This document shows, piece after piece, positions 16,882 to 26,034 of a DNA stretch of 64,000 bases (positions are counted from its first letter, which is position 1; the number at the start of each line of letters is the position of its first letter). The stretch lies in NCBI GenBank assembly GCA_015351705.1, contig JADIIM010000043.1:1-64000 (forward strand). Direction: 5' to 3'. The notes beneath the pieces were generated by a model that had not been told where the DNA came from, ran no database searches, and saw nothing but the letters and a program-made list of their open reading frames with translations. Source of the stretch: Aeromicrobium sp. (GTDB lineage: Bacteria > Actinomycetota > Coriobacteriia > Anaerosomatales > Anaerosomataceae). The translations under genes were made by a program, and so were the position numbers.

Positions 16882-19566
16882 TCACCCCGCGGCCAGAGCG
16901 GCGATGAACACGAGCAGCACGAGCAGCAGGATCGCGACGTTCAGCCCGATGTCCCGCGCGTAGCGCTGTATGCGAAGGCGAGTGGCGCGCACGGTCTCTT
17001 CGTCGACAGGCCGCTGGGTGATCCCGCCCGTTCGCTCGCGCGTGAGCGCATCGACCACGATGGCCAGCATCTCCACGCTCCATGCTGCAGCCCGCTCCAG
17101 GCGGGTGAGCCCACCTGCGCCTGCCGAGGCGATGGCGTGGTGCGAGGGGAGCACCTGCTTCACGGAGGTGCCGGTCTCGAGGACCCGCCCCGCGATCTGC
17201 TGCGGTGCCGTCAGGGCCGGGGCGATCAGCTGGTCGAAGCGCTCCTTTCCCAGGATGGCGTTGATCGCGGCAGCGGTCTCCCGCGTCACGTTGTCTCCCA
17301 CGGACCGGCGAGGGGCAAGCTCGATGGCCGTCCGGACGATCGGCCCACGGGCCTCCCGGAGCCGGGGAAGCGCGTCATCGAAGAGCGCCCCCGCGCCGCC
17401 GAGCCCGTCGGTGCGCGCGAGGTCTCCGAGAACGCCCATCCGCTCGTTCATAAGCCGCTGTGCCATGTAATCGGCGATGTCCCTGACCGATTCGACGATC
17501 TCGATGGTCTGGGCGTCCTCCGCCGAGCGCCCCTCGTCCCGCATGTGCGCAAGCGCCTCGGCCACCGCCTGGCGGACGCAGTCCTGGCGTTCGCGTTCGA
17601 GGGTCACGTACGCATGCTGCATGAAATGCTGGTCGCGTGCTGCGGGTGCGCCGGTGAGCGCGGTGGCCACAATCAGCCGGCGTCTGCGCGATAGCCGGAT
17701 GACCGCGCCATGGTACTCGGAGACCGTGCGTCGCAAGAAGCGCGATGTTCCGCGGCGCGTCGCCTCGTACGTCTCATCGGCCAGCACGCACGTGCGGAGA
17801 AGACCTCGCGCGAGCCGCCGGTACCACCAGTCGATGCTGAAGTACTGCGGGGCGTGCAGATGGAAGAGGTGGAACTTCATGCCCACGAAGAAGAAGGTGA
17901 AGCCCAGGGCGAAGGCGATCACCACGCTCATCAGGTCCGATGCGGACAGGAAGTAGTGCTCGAGGTAGTGGTCGAGTAGGTCGCCATGGATTCCCCACGT
18001 GTGCAGTCCGGGCTGGAAGACCCCCTTGAGCAGCAGCTGCGGGAACCACCCGAGGACGACGATCGCGCTCGCCAGGACACCCATGCCGACGAGCATCCTC
18101 GGCGGGGCGTCGGTGACCTCGGGTCCATACTCCATCTTCGGCTTGCCGAGGAACATGAGTCCGATGAGCTTGATGAACGAGCACGCGGTACCGCCGCACG
18201 TCACGATGTAGATCTTCTCGGCGATGCCGAGCGAGGCGAGTCCGTGATGCTCCCACGCCTCGACGATCGCGTGGTGGATGAGGCACTTGCTCACGAACCC
18301 GTTGAAGAGCGGCACGCCGGTGATGCCGGCAGCCGCGATGCACATGAAGACGAAGGTGATCGGCATCTTCTTCCACAGACCGCCCGTTTTGTAGAGGTCG
18401 AGCGAGTGGACACGGTAGTAGACCGCGCCCACGCCGAGGAAGAGGCAGGCCTTGAAGAGCGCGTGGTTCACCACGTGGTAGAGTCCGCCGGCCACGCCCA
18501 TCGCTCCGTGTGTGCTCAGGTATCCCGCCGCACCTATGCCTGCGAGGATGAACCCCATCTGACTCACGCTGTGGTAGGCGAGCATGCGCTTGGCGTTCGA
18601 CTGCTGAAGGGCGAGGAACACCCCGATGAACATCGTGGCGATGCCGATCCAGAGCACAGCGAGCCCGAGCTGCTCGGAGAAGTGCCACAGGTGCTCCTCC
18701 ACGTGCTCGGCCACCTCCGGGCGGAAGAGCCCGGTCATCACCCGGAAGATGCCGTAGGCCCCGGCCTTGATCATCACGCCCGAGAGCAACGCGCTTGCGG
18801 GCGCCGGCGCCACCGGGTGCGCGTCGGGTAGCCAGACGTGCACCGGCACCATGCCGGCCTTCACGCCGAACCCAAGGATGAGCAAGATGGCCGCAGCCCA
18901 GCGGATCACCTCGTCGCCGTGCCCTGCGGGCAGCGGCTCGATCGCGCCGCTGCCGCCGAGCGCGAAAGTGAGGAATATGCCACCGAGGAGCGCGAAGCCG
19001 CCGGTGACGGTCATCCAGAAGTACTTGACCGAGGCCTTCTTCGCGTCGTCGGTCTCCGTGTGGATCACGAGCAGGAACGCGACGAGGCCGAGCGCCTCGA
19101 AGAAGAGGTACAGCGTGATGAGGTCCCCGGCGAGCACAACGCCGAGGTTTGCGGCGAGAACGATGAGGCTCGTGGTGTGGTAGCGGTCATGCTTTTTCTC
19201 GTGTTTGAGGTAGTCCAGCGAGTGGAGTGTGGCGGCGAGCCACACGAAGGACGTGAACAGGGCGAAGAGCATCGAGAACGAGTCCACGGTGAACGTGAGT
19301 TCGCCGATCATCAGCGGCACGACGGCGCCGACGCGATGGTGTTCGCCAACCAAGGGGATGAGGCCGGCCGCGCCCAACAGCGTGAGCGCGGTCGTGGCGA
19401 CCACCAGCGCGTTGCGCGCGCCCGGCCACCGCTTGCCGACCGGACGCACGAGGGCGGCCCCTAACAGCGGAAGGAGCACGAGGAGCACCGGGAGCGGGCT
19501 CGCGACGAGGTGCGCGACCTCGCCTGCGGCGTGTGCCGCCTCAGCAGCCACGTGCGCTCCGTCCAT
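16882..19566 (-). CDS. NuoL/MrpA-like antiporter subunit with long C-terminal extension
   Basis: An 894-residue protein. Residues 1 to about 590 are the many-helix antiporter core of complex I and Mrp systems, with Glu in LYLFFEALG, Lys in GFGVKAGMVPVHVWLPDAHP and a second Lys in GVMIKAGAYG. It would move H+ or Na+ as part of the Mrp/Mbh-like complex. After the core come about 300 soluble, helix-rich residues and a final membrane helix (VAILLLVLLVFIAALAAG). This tail could act like the lateral helix and last anchor of NuoL, but it has no family I recognise. It is the fourth large antiporter-like gene of the operon. Confidence 0.88.
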   Translation of the reverse strand: MDGAHVAAEAAHAAGEVAHLVASPLPVLLVLLPLLGAALVRPVGKRWPGARNALVVATTALTLLGAAGLIPLVGEHHRVGAVVPLMIGELTFTVDSFSMLFALFTSFVWLAATLHSLDYLKHEKKHDRYHTTSLIVLAANLGVVLAGDLITLYLFFEALGLVAFLLVIHTETDDAKKASVKYFWMTVTGGFALLGGIFLTFALGGSGAIEPLPAGHGDEVIRWAAAILLILGFGVKAGMVPVHVWLPDAHPVAPAPASALLSGVMIKAGAYGIFRVMTGLFRPEVAEHVEEHLWHFSEQLGLAVLWIGIATMFIGVFLALQQSNAKRMLAYHSVSQMGFILAGIGAAGYLSTHGAMGVAGGLYHVVNHALFKACLFLGVGAVYYRVHSLDLYKTGGLWKKMPITFVFMCIAAAGITGVPLFNGFVSKCLIHHAIVEAWEHHGLASLGIAEKIYIVTCGGTACSFIKLIGLMFLGKPKMEYGPEVTDAPPRMLVGMGVLASAIVVLGWFPQLLLKGVFQPGLHTWGIHGDLLDHYLEHYFLSASDLMSVVIAFALGFTFFFVGMKFHLFHLHAPQYFSIDWWYRRLARGLLRTCVLADETYEATRRGTSRFLRRTVSEYHGAVIRLSRRRRLIVATALTGAPAARDQHFMQHAYVTLERERQDCVRQAVAEALAHMRDEGRSAEDAQTIEIVESVRDIADYMAQRLMNERMGVLGDLARTDGLGGAGALFDDALPRLREARGPIVRTAIELAPRRSVGDNVTRETAAAINAILGKERFDQLIAPALTAPQQIAGRVLETGTSVKQVLPSHHAIASAGAGGLTRLERAAAWSVEMLAIVVDALTRERTGGITQRPVDEETVRATRLRIQRYARDIGLNVAILLLVLLVFIAALAAG

Positions 19567-19641
19567 CGTCCCTCCCTCTTCTCGTCCATAGGGCCCGTGT
19601 CTGGCCGTACCGGCAGCGGGTCGTCTCCGCGCTGCGTCCGG

Positions 19642-21141
19642 TTAGCGGAAGAACCCCTCGACCGCAATGCGTGCGAGCCACACCGGCATGCCGTGAAGCG
19701 ACGCCGCGAGCCCCAGGGCGGCGGTCAGCACAGAGATGACCACCAGTGGCACCAGCATCGACGCTGGCGCCTCCCGGCCCTCGGCGGTGATCCGGTCGTC
19801 TGAGGTCAGCACCGGCTCGCGGAAGTACATCCGGTAGACGATCGGCAGCAGGTAGATCGCCGCCATCAGGGCCCCACCGAGCAGCACCACCAGCAGAAGT
19901 GGGTGCTCGGTCTCCAGCATCCCAAGACCCAGGTACCACTTGCTGACGAAGCCCGACAGCGGCGGCGTGCCGATCATGCCGAGCGCAGCGAGGGCGAACG
20001 CGGCCGCGGTGACGGGCATCCGTCGTGCCGCACCGTCGAGTTGGCTGACCCGATGCACGCCGAGGCGGCGGATGAACAGTCCGGCGCACAGGAAGAGCGC
20101 GCCTTTCATGAAGGCGTGGTTGGTGATGTGGACGAGCGCCCCTATCGTTCCTTCGGGTCCGAGCAGCGACACGCCAAGGACCACGTACGCCATCTGACTG
20201 ATCGTCGAGTATGCGAGGCGTCGCTTGAGGTTGTCCTGGTTGACCGCGAGGACGGCCGCGAACAGCACCGTGATGCCGGCCAGCCACGTCACCATGACCG
20301 CGACACCCATCTCGCGCAGGATCTCGACCCCGAAGACCTGGAACACGACCCTGATGATGCCGAAGCTTCCCGCAGCGACCATGACGCCCGAGAGCACGGC
20401 GGAGAACGGCGCCGGCGCGGCCGGGTGCGCATCCGGCACCCACCCGTGCAGCGGGACGATGGCGGCCTTCACGCCGAGTCCCGCGATGAAGCACCAGAAG
20501 ATCGCGAAGAGCCGGCCGTGGCCGATCTCCGCAGAGAGTATCCCGCCATCGGTCAGGGTCTGCTGGCCGGCTGCGAAGAAGGTGAGAACGATCGCGAGCA
20601 GGACCAGCGAGCCGCCGATCAGGATGTAGATGATGTACTTGGTGCCGGCGGCCATCGCCTCCGGCGTCTGCTCGTGGACCACGAGCGGGTAGGTGAGGAT
20701 GCTGAACAGCTCGTAGAAGATCAGGAACGTGAGCAGGTTGCCCGAATACGCCACGCCCATCGTCCAGCCCAGGCACAGCATGAAGAAGCTGTAGTACCTG
20801 CCGAGCCGGTGTCCCTCGGCCATGTAGCCCCACGAGTAGACGAGTGCGAGCACCCACAGGACCGCGACCGTCGCTCCGAACAGCGCCCCCGCGGCGTCAA
20901 CACGCAAGTACATCCATATGTCGGGGGTCAGCTGCAGGATGAACGTCTCGTACACGCCGCCTTCAGCCACCCCCGCGGCCAGCCACACGGCGAGCACCGC
21001 GACCGCCGCGCCACATGCGAGCAGCGAGTAGTCGCGTACACGTGCCGAGATGCGCTGGAGCGGCACGGTGCACACCGCCGCCACGATCGGTATCAGGAAC
21101 GCGAACAGCGGTAGTATCGAGCCGGTCGCATCGGTCGTCAC
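19642..21141 (-). CDS. MrpD/NuoM-like antiporter subunit (TM8 Lys replaced)
   Basis: A 499-residue polytopic membrane protein of the proton-antiporter family. The TM5-type Glu (FLIFYELFS) and the TM7-type Lys (GLGVKAAIVPLHGWVPDAHP) are present. In the next helix the paralogues have Lys (VMIKAG, VVKVG), but here the sequence is VMVAAG, with Ala replacing Lys. The GTG start lies 12 bases after the upstream antiporter gene. It probably forms part of one membrane complex with the three neighbouring paralogues; coupling in this subunit may differ. Confidence 0.9.
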   Translation of the reverse strand: MTTDATGSILPLFAFLIPIVAAVCTVPLQRISARVRDYSLLACGAAVAVLAVWLAAGVAEGGVYETFILQLTPDIWMYLRVDAAGALFGATVAVLWVLALVYSWGYMAEGHRLGRYYSFFMLCLGWTMGVAYSGNLLTFLIFYELFSILTYPLVVHEQTPEAMAAGTKYIIYILIGGSLVLLAIVLTFFAAGQQTLTDGGILSAEIGHGRLFAIFWCFIAGLGVKAAIVPLHGWVPDAHPAAPAPFSAVLSGVMVAAGSFGIIRVVFQVFGVEILREMGVAVMVTWLAGITVLFAAVLAVNQDNLKRRLAYSTISQMAYVVLGVSLLGPEGTIGALVHITNHAFMKGALFLCAGLFIRRLGVHRVSQLDGAARRMPVTAAAFALAALGMIGTPPLSGFVSKWYLGLGMLETEHPLLLVVLLGGALMAAIYLLPIVYRMYFREPVLTSDDRITAEGREAPASMLVPLVVISVLTAALGLAASLHGMPVWLARIAVEGFFR

Positions 21142-21153
21142 GTCACACCACCC

Positions 21154-22629
21154 CTACATCCCGAAGACGAACGTCACCGCCGCGCGCGCCAGCGCGAAGG
21201 GCATGCCCGGCACCGAGACCGTCGCGCCGAGCAGTATCACGTAAGCGGCGCACACAAGGGTCGGTCCGAGCATGGTCCAGTGCGCCTCCTGCATCTCGAC
21301 GTGCGTGCTCGGCGGAGTCTTGAAGAAGGCCGCGTAGACGACGGGAAGCCAGTACGCGGCGTTGAGCAGCGCACTGCCGAGCATCACGAGCGCATACCAC
21401 CACGCGCCGCTCTCGAGTGCGCCGAGCGACAGGTACCACTTGGTCACGAAGCCCGCGAAGAGCGGGACGCCTATGAAGCTCAGCGCCGCGATCGTGAAGG
21501 CCCCCATGGTGTACGGCATCCGGTAGCCGATGCCGGCAAGCTCATGGACGGTGGTCTTCCCGGTCACGCGCTGGATCGAGCCCGCGACGAAGAACATCGT
21601 GATCTTCGCGAACGCCTGGTTGGCGATGTGCACGATCGCCGCTGTCGCCGCGAGCGGTGTGAGGAGGGACGCACCCAGGACGATATACGAGAGCTGACTG
21701 ATGGTGGAGAACGCGAGTCGACGCTTGAGGTTGTCCTGGAAGACCGCAACGATCGAAGCGGCGATGATGGTGAACGCCGCGAGTGCAGCGAGCCAGTCGC
21801 AGACGCCCAGTTCGTCGAGTAAGCGCACGCCGAACACGTTGTATACCACGCGTAGCACGCCGAATGCGCCGACCTTGACGACCGCGACGGCGTGCAGCAG
21901 CGCGCTCACAGGGGTCGGGGCGACCATCGCACTCGGCAGCCAGCCGTGCAGGGGCATGATCGCCGCCTTCACGCCGAAACCGGCGATCAGGCAGATGAAG
22001 AGCGCGATGAGCGTTCCGCGCCCGGCGTCCATCGTCAGGATGCCCGGGTGGCTGAGCGTCATGGTCCCGGCGAGTTGGAAGGTGGCGATCGAGCCCAGCA
22101 GGACGAACGCGCCGCCCGTCAGCGTGTAGGCAAGGTACTTGCGTCCGGCCTTCATGGCCTCCGGCGTCTCGTCGTGGATAACGAGCGGATACGTGCATAT
22201 GGTCAGGGTCTCGTAGAACAGGAACATCGTGAGCAGGTTCTCGGCGAACGCCACGCCCACGGTGGTAGACACGCAGAGGGCGAAGAAGCCGAAGAACCGC
22301 ATGCGATTGGGCTCACGCTCCATGTATCCGATCGCATAGACGGTCGTGAACAGCCACAGCGTGGACGACACGAGCGAGAAGAACATGCCGAGCGCGTCGG
22401 CGCGGAACGCGAGTCCGACTCCCTCGGTGAACTGCACGAGATCGAAGACGTAGACCACACCGCGGAGCGCGCCGGGCAGCATCGACATGACGATGACCAG
22501 CTTGGCCAGTGCCGCCGACAGACTGAACAGGCGTCGCCAGAACGTCCGCTCACCCGAGGCGAACACAAGTGCAGCGCACAGCAGCGAGATGGCCGGTGCG
22601 AGTGCGGCGCGTGCGTCGATGACTTCCAC
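21154..22629 (-). CDS. MrpD/NuoN-like antiporter subunit
   Basis: A 491-residue membrane protein with about 14 helices. Key residues are present: Glu in MFLFYETLT, Lys in GFGVKAAIMPLHGWLPSA and Lys in AVVKVGAFG. The loop motif QDNLKRRLAFSTISQ is shared with its neighbour. It follows the MrpD gene at 22633 by 3 bases, so the genes are tightly coupled. Several MrpD paralogues in a row suggest a complex with more ion channels than the canonical seven-gene Mrp. Confidence 0.9.
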   Translation of the reverse strand: MEVIDARAALAPAISLLCAALVFASGERTFWRRLFSLSAALAKLVIVMSMLPGALRGVVYVFDLVQFTEGVGLAFRADALGMFFSLVSSTLWLFTTVYAIGYMEREPNRMRFFGFFALCVSTTVGVAFAENLLTMFLFYETLTICTYPLVIHDETPEAMKAGRKYLAYTLTGGAFVLLGSIATFQLAGTMTLSHPGILTMDAGRGTLIALFICLIAGFGVKAAIMPLHGWLPSAMVAPTPVSALLHAVAVVKVGAFGVLRVVYNVFGVRLLDELGVCDWLAALAAFTIIAASIVAVFQDNLKRRLAFSTISQLSYIVLGASLLTPLAATAAIVHIANQAFAKITMFFVAGSIQRVTGKTTVHELAGIGYRMPYTMGAFTIAALSFIGVPLFAGFVTKWYLSLGALESGAWWYALVMLGSALLNAAYWLPVVYAAFFKTPPSTHVEMQEAHWTMLGPTLVCAAYVILLGATVSVPGMPFALARAAVTFVFGM

Positions 22630-22632
22630 GGC

Positions 22633-24123
22633 CTATCCACCCCCGATCGGCGCAAGGAGTCGCGTCACGGCGGGCTCGATGAAGCTCAGCGGTATCCGCC
22701 CGAGGACGCCCATGACGAGGCAGAGTGTGGCCAACACCAGTATCGGGACGAGCATGCTGGCCGGCGCCTCGCGGACTTCGAGGATCGCCGGGTCGCGCGG
22801 CGGGCGGAAGTAGAACGCGTTCACCATGCGGATGTAGTAGATGAAGATGAACAGCGCGCCGAAGACGAGAGCGAACGCGAAGAACGGATGACCGGCCTCC
22901 ACCGCGCCGAGCGCGATGTACCACTTGCACAGGAAGCCGGCCGTCGGCGGGATGCCGACGATGGATATGGCCCCCACCGATATGGCGGCCACGGTCCACG
23001 GCATCGCGTGTCCCACTCCCGCCAGGTCGGTGAGCGTTCGCTTGCCGGTCCGGAAGATGAGCGCCCCGGCCCCGAGGAAGAGAGTCGCCTTGATGATCGC
23101 ATGGTTGAAGACGTGCACGCTCGCGCCGATGACCCCGGCGCTCGAGGCGAGACCGAGACCCATCACGATGTAGCCGATGTTCGAGATCGTCGAGTAAGCG
23201 AGCATCATCTTGACGTCGTCCTGGAACACCGCGAAGAACGCGCCCATCACGATGGACAGCGCGCCGAGCCACATCAACACGGTGTTGAGCGCCTCGAGAT
23301 CGAGCGCTCGTGACGTGTACGCGATCTGGTACAGGCGCAGCATGCCAACGATACCGACCTTGACGACCAGGCCGGACAGGATCGCCGAGACAGGGCTTGG
23401 TGCGATGGCATGGGCATCCGGCAGCCAGATGTGCAGCGGGAAGATCGCGGCCTTGACCATGAACCCCAGCGCCATCATCCCGAACGCGACCGCGACCGGC
23501 GCCACGGGGGCGCCACCAAGACGCGAGGCCACGTCGGCCATGTTGAGGCTTCCGGTGAGGGCGTACAGCATCCCGATCGCGAACAACACCGCGATCGAGG
23601 ACACGGCTCCCATCACGAGGTACTTGAACGCGGCCATCTCGGCGATCTTCTCGCCGCTGACGGCCACCAGTGCGTAGCCGGAGAGCGAAAGGATCTCCAT
23701 GAACACGAAGAGGTTGAACAGGTCGCCGGTGATCGAGAACCCCAGCATCCCGGCGAGATTGAGCAGCAGCAGCGCATAGTAGTAGGGGATCCGCACCTCT
23801 GGGAGGGCGTGTTCAGCGTATCGCCGCGAGAACACGATGGCGAGCACGCCCAGGAGACAGATGATCGCCGTCACGGCACTGAACTCATCGAACCGAAGCT
23901 CGATGCCGTACGGGACCTCCCAGCCGCCTGCCACGTACGAGAACGGGCCCCCGTCCGCCACGCGCGCAACGAGTAGCAGCGCAACGACACTGGTCAGGAG
24001 CATGGTTCCGAGCGCCCAGTCGGCCGCCCGGCGTGCCCTCCATTGCCCGACGACCGGCGTGAGAACCGCGCCGAGTATCGGCACGACGACGACGGCGACC
24101 AGGAGCGGGGGCCAGGTGGTCAC
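22633..24123 (-). CDS. mnhD: MrpD/MbhH-type Na+/H+ antiporter subunit
   Basis: A 496-residue antiporter core subunit directly following the MrpC gene, the position of MrpD (MbhH in archaeal Mbh clusters). Conserved charges are Glu in LFVFMEILSLSGYALV, Lys in FMVKAAIFPLHIWLPDAH and Lys in LVVKVGIVG. The start is GTG 24123, one base after the upstream stop, with GGGAGG about 8 bases before it. The longer open frame to 24282 lies inside mrpC and its residues are not MrpD-like. Confidence 0.92.
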   Translation of the reverse strand: MTTWPPLLVAVVVVPILGAVLTPVVGQWRARRAADWALGTMLLTSVVALLLVARVADGGPFSYVAGGWEVPYGIELRFDEFSAVTAIICLLGVLAIVFSRRYAEHALPEVRIPYYYALLLLNLAGMLGFSITGDLFNLFVFMEILSLSGYALVAVSGEKIAEMAAFKYLVMGAVSSIAVLFAIGMLYALTGSLNMADVASRLGGAPVAPVAVAFGMMALGFMVKAAIFPLHIWLPDAHAIAPSPVSAILSGLVVKVGIVGMLRLYQIAYTSRALDLEALNTVLMWLGALSIVMGAFFAVFQDDVKMMLAYSTISNIGYIVMGLGLASSAGVIGASVHVFNHAIIKATLFLGAGALIFRTGKRTLTDLAGVGHAMPWTVAAISVGAISIVGIPPTAGFLCKWYIALGAVEAGHPFFAFALVFGALFIFIYYIRMVNAFYFRPPRDPAILEVREAPASMLVPILVLATLCLVMGVLGRIPLSFIEPAVTRLLAPIGGG

Positions 24124-24124
24124 G

Positions 24125-24478
24125 TCACTCGGCCTCCCGCAGCTCGTCGGCCTCGATGGTGCCGCACTGGTGCCAGATGCGGATGACCAGGCCGAGGGCG
24201 AGTGCCGTCGTGCTGACGGCAACGACGATCCCTGTGAGGATGAGCGCCTGCGGGAGCGGGTTGATGAACGGAGGTTCCACACCGGGGCCCATGATGGGTG
24301 CGTTACCGCCTTCGACGACCCCGGTGGCCACGATGAAGGCGAAGACGGCCGTCTCCATGATGTTGAGACCCATGAACTTCTTGATGAGGTTGTGCTTGGT
24401 GATGACCGTGTACAGGCCGATGCAGAACAGCACCACGCACGCCGCGTAGTCGATGTTGTGCCACAGCGCGGCGATCAT
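24125..24478 (-). CDS. mnhC: MrpC/MnhC (NuoK-like) subunit
   Basis: A 117-residue protein with three membrane helices, the usual size and fold of MrpC, homologous to NuoK of complex I. Glu in GLNIMETAVFAFIV is the family's membrane-embedded acid. Its ATG overlaps the stop of the MrpB-type gene by four bases, and mnhD follows after one base. Order and overlaps place it firmly in the Mrp module. Confidence 0.92.
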   Translation of the reverse strand: MIAALWHNIDYAACVVLFCIGLYTVITKHNLIKKFMGLNIMETAVFAFIVATGVVEGGNAPIMGPGVEPPFINPLPQALILTGIVVAVSTTALALGLVIRIWHQCGTIEADELREAE

Positions 24479-25188
24479 CGCCCGGCCCCCATCGTCCTGA
24501 AGATGGTCGCGATGACCATCGCACCACCGACGCCGATGCCGATCTCGACGAAGGTCAGCATGAGTGTGGCGACCAAGGCGCTTTCGTGTCCGACCGGATA
24601 GCCGAGGAAGTCGCCGGTCAGAAGCAGCCCGGTCACGCCGGTCATGATGAACGCGAGCGGTGCCGCCGCCTGCAGCACCCGCTCGGGCCGGCGCGGCAGG
24701 AGTCGCGCGGCCTGTTCGTCGCTCATGATGAGGGTGAGCGCGATCACCAGAGCGCCTGCGATCGTGCCGCCCTGGAAGCCGCCGCCGGGCGTGACGTGTC
24801 CGTTGAGGACCACGTAGATGGAGAACAGGACGATGAACGGTGCGAGTACGCGGACGATGAAACGCACGATCATGCTGACCGGAAGCGCGGAGGCGGGCGT
24901 ATCGAGAGCGGTGACCGCGCGCGCGCCCACGAGTACCGCGAGGACGGCCGCCATCGCCGTGAAGATCACGGTCACCTCGCCGAGCGTGTCGAGACCACGG
25001 TAGTTCAGGATCACCGCGGTCACGATGTTCTCGGCCCCGGCCTCCTCCGCTCCGCGCTCCAGGTACCGCGGTGCGACGTGCGTGTGCGCGGGCGCGTCCG
25101 GCGAGCCGTGAGGCGGGAGATCAGCTACCGCGATCAGCAACGGGACCGCGACGGCCAGGAGCAGTGCGATGACGAGCGCTCGCTTCAT
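24475..25188 (-). CDS. mnhB: Fused MbhE-like + MrpB (MnhB) subunit
   Basis: A 237-residue membrane protein. Residues 1 to about 105 match the last part of MrpA, separate in archaeal Mbh clusters as MbhE (YRGLDTLGEVTVIFTAMAA). Residues from about 115 onward are a MnhB domain with NGHVTPGGGFQGGTIAGA. The ATG 25188 overlaps the stop of the preceding gene, and the frame's upstream extension is not membrane-like. Mrp systems of Bacillus type keep these parts in MrpA and MrpB, so this is the split arrangement. Confidence 0.9.
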   Translation of the reverse strand: MKRALVIALLLAVAVPLLIAVADLPPHGSPDAPAHTHVAPRYLERGAEEAGAENIVTAVILNYRGLDTLGEVTVIFTAMAAVLAVLVGARAVTALDTPASALPVSMIVRFIVRVLAPFIVLFSIYVVLNGHVTPGGGFQGGTIAGALVIALTLIMSDEQAARLLPRRPERVLQAAAPLAFIMTGVTGLLLTGDFLGYPVGHESALVATLMLTFVEIGIGVGGAMVIATIFRTMGAGR

Positions 25189-25430
25189 CACCGCTCCTTC
25201 CGGGTGGTCCGGCTGATGGTGACCAGGAAGAGCACCGTTGTGACACCGGCACCGACTGCCGCCTCGGTCATCGCCACGTCCGGCGCTCCACGGTGCAGCC
25301 ACAGCAGACACATCAGAAGGCTGTAGCTGGCGAACACGATGGCCGCTGCGAGCAGGTCCTTGAGGCGCACGACCGAGATCGCACACGCGATCAGCAGGAG
25401 CAGCAGCACGATGTCGAACGCGCGACTCAT
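25188..25430 (-). CDS. MbhD-like / DUF4040 subunit (MrpA fragment)
   Basis: A small 80-residue protein with three helices (VLLLLLIACAISVVRL; IVFASYSLLMCLLWL; AGVTTVLFLVTI). It corresponds to the MbhD/DUF4040 part of MrpA, with PDVAMTEAAVGAG as the recognisable motif and an acidic residue in the membrane. ATG overlaps connect it to mnhG upstream and the MbhE/MnhB gene downstream. It completes the split MrpA tail. Confidence 0.9.
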   Translation of the reverse strand: MSRAFDIVLLLLLIACAISVVRLKDLLAAAIVFASYSLLMCLLWLHRGAPDVAMTEAAVGAGVTTVLFLVTISRTTRKER

Positions 25431-25753
25431 GGGCGCTCCCCCGAACCTAGCCATGGTGTGTGTCCGGTGCGATACGCCGCTCGTGCGAGCGCGTGCGCGG
25501 CCGTCGGACTCGAGAGCAGGACGAGCGCGGCGAGCAGCACCAGCTTCAAGGCGTCGATGTCCAACCCGCGCAGCAGCGCAAGCGCCAGCAAGACCGCCCC
25601 CGCGCCGACCGTGTCGCACTTCGTGGCGGCATGGGTCCGTGCGTAGAAGTCCGGAAACCGCAGGAGGCCGAGGGTGCCGACAAGGAAGAAGAACGCGCCG
25701 GCACAGGCAAGGACGACGGCAACCGCGTCGCGCGCAGCCGCGAGCCACATCAT
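25427..25753 (-). CDS. mnhG: MrpG/MnhG subunit
   Basis: A 108-residue, three-helix membrane protein with the MnhG hallmark GTLGLLRFPDFYARTHAATK at residues about 26-45. Two ATG codons (25753 and 25750) are possible starts; both overlap the end of mnhF. It belongs to the small-subunit block E-F-G of Mrp/Mbh complexes. Confidence 0.93.
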   Translation of the reverse strand: MMWLAAARDAVAVVLACAGAFFFLVGTLGLLRFPDFYARTHAATKCDTVGAGAVLLALALLRGLDIDALKLVLLAALVLLSSPTAAHALARAAYRTGHTPWLGSGERP

Positions 25754-26025
25754 GTGACATCACCCTCGAGCCGCCCGGTCTCCATGAGCCTGCTGGCCGC
25801 AAGGGTCACGACGAAGTTCAGGAGCCCGTAGACGAGCGCGACATCGACGAACAGCGCCCGTCCGAACACGAAGGCCAGGAGTGATAACGCCACGAGGGTC
25901 TTCGTGCCGATGACGTTGATCGCGAGGAGCCTGTCTGCAGCCGAGGGTCCGAGGTATGCCCTGACCAGACAGAGCGATGCGTTCACCAGTATGAACACGG
26001 TGAGCCCCCAGAGGAAGGTCGTCAC
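25750..26025 (-). CDS. mnhF: MrpF/MnhF subunit
   Basis: A 91-residue, three-helix protein. The motif GPSAADRLLAINVIGTKT (about residues 26-43) is the MnhF signature, including the membrane Asp. The start is GTG 26025, nine bases after the mnhE stop, and its end overlaps mnhG. Confidence 0.93.
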   Translation of the reverse strand: MTTFLWGLTVFILVNASLCLVRAYLGPSAADRLLAINVIGTKTLVALSLLAFVFGRALFVDVALVYGLLNFVVTLAASRLMETGRLEGDVT

Positions 26026-26034
26026 GGTCGTCCC

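Noticed and set aside
19903-23313. Long plus-strand frames opposite the Mrp genes
   Set aside because: Antisense shadows rich in Arg, His and Glu with no domains; the minus-strand membrane proteins are unambiguous.
24124-24282. N-terminal extension of the MrpD gene to 24282
   Set aside because: The extra 53 residues lie wholly inside mrpC, are Ser/Arg-rich and unlike any MrpD; GTG 24123 has a ribosome binding site.
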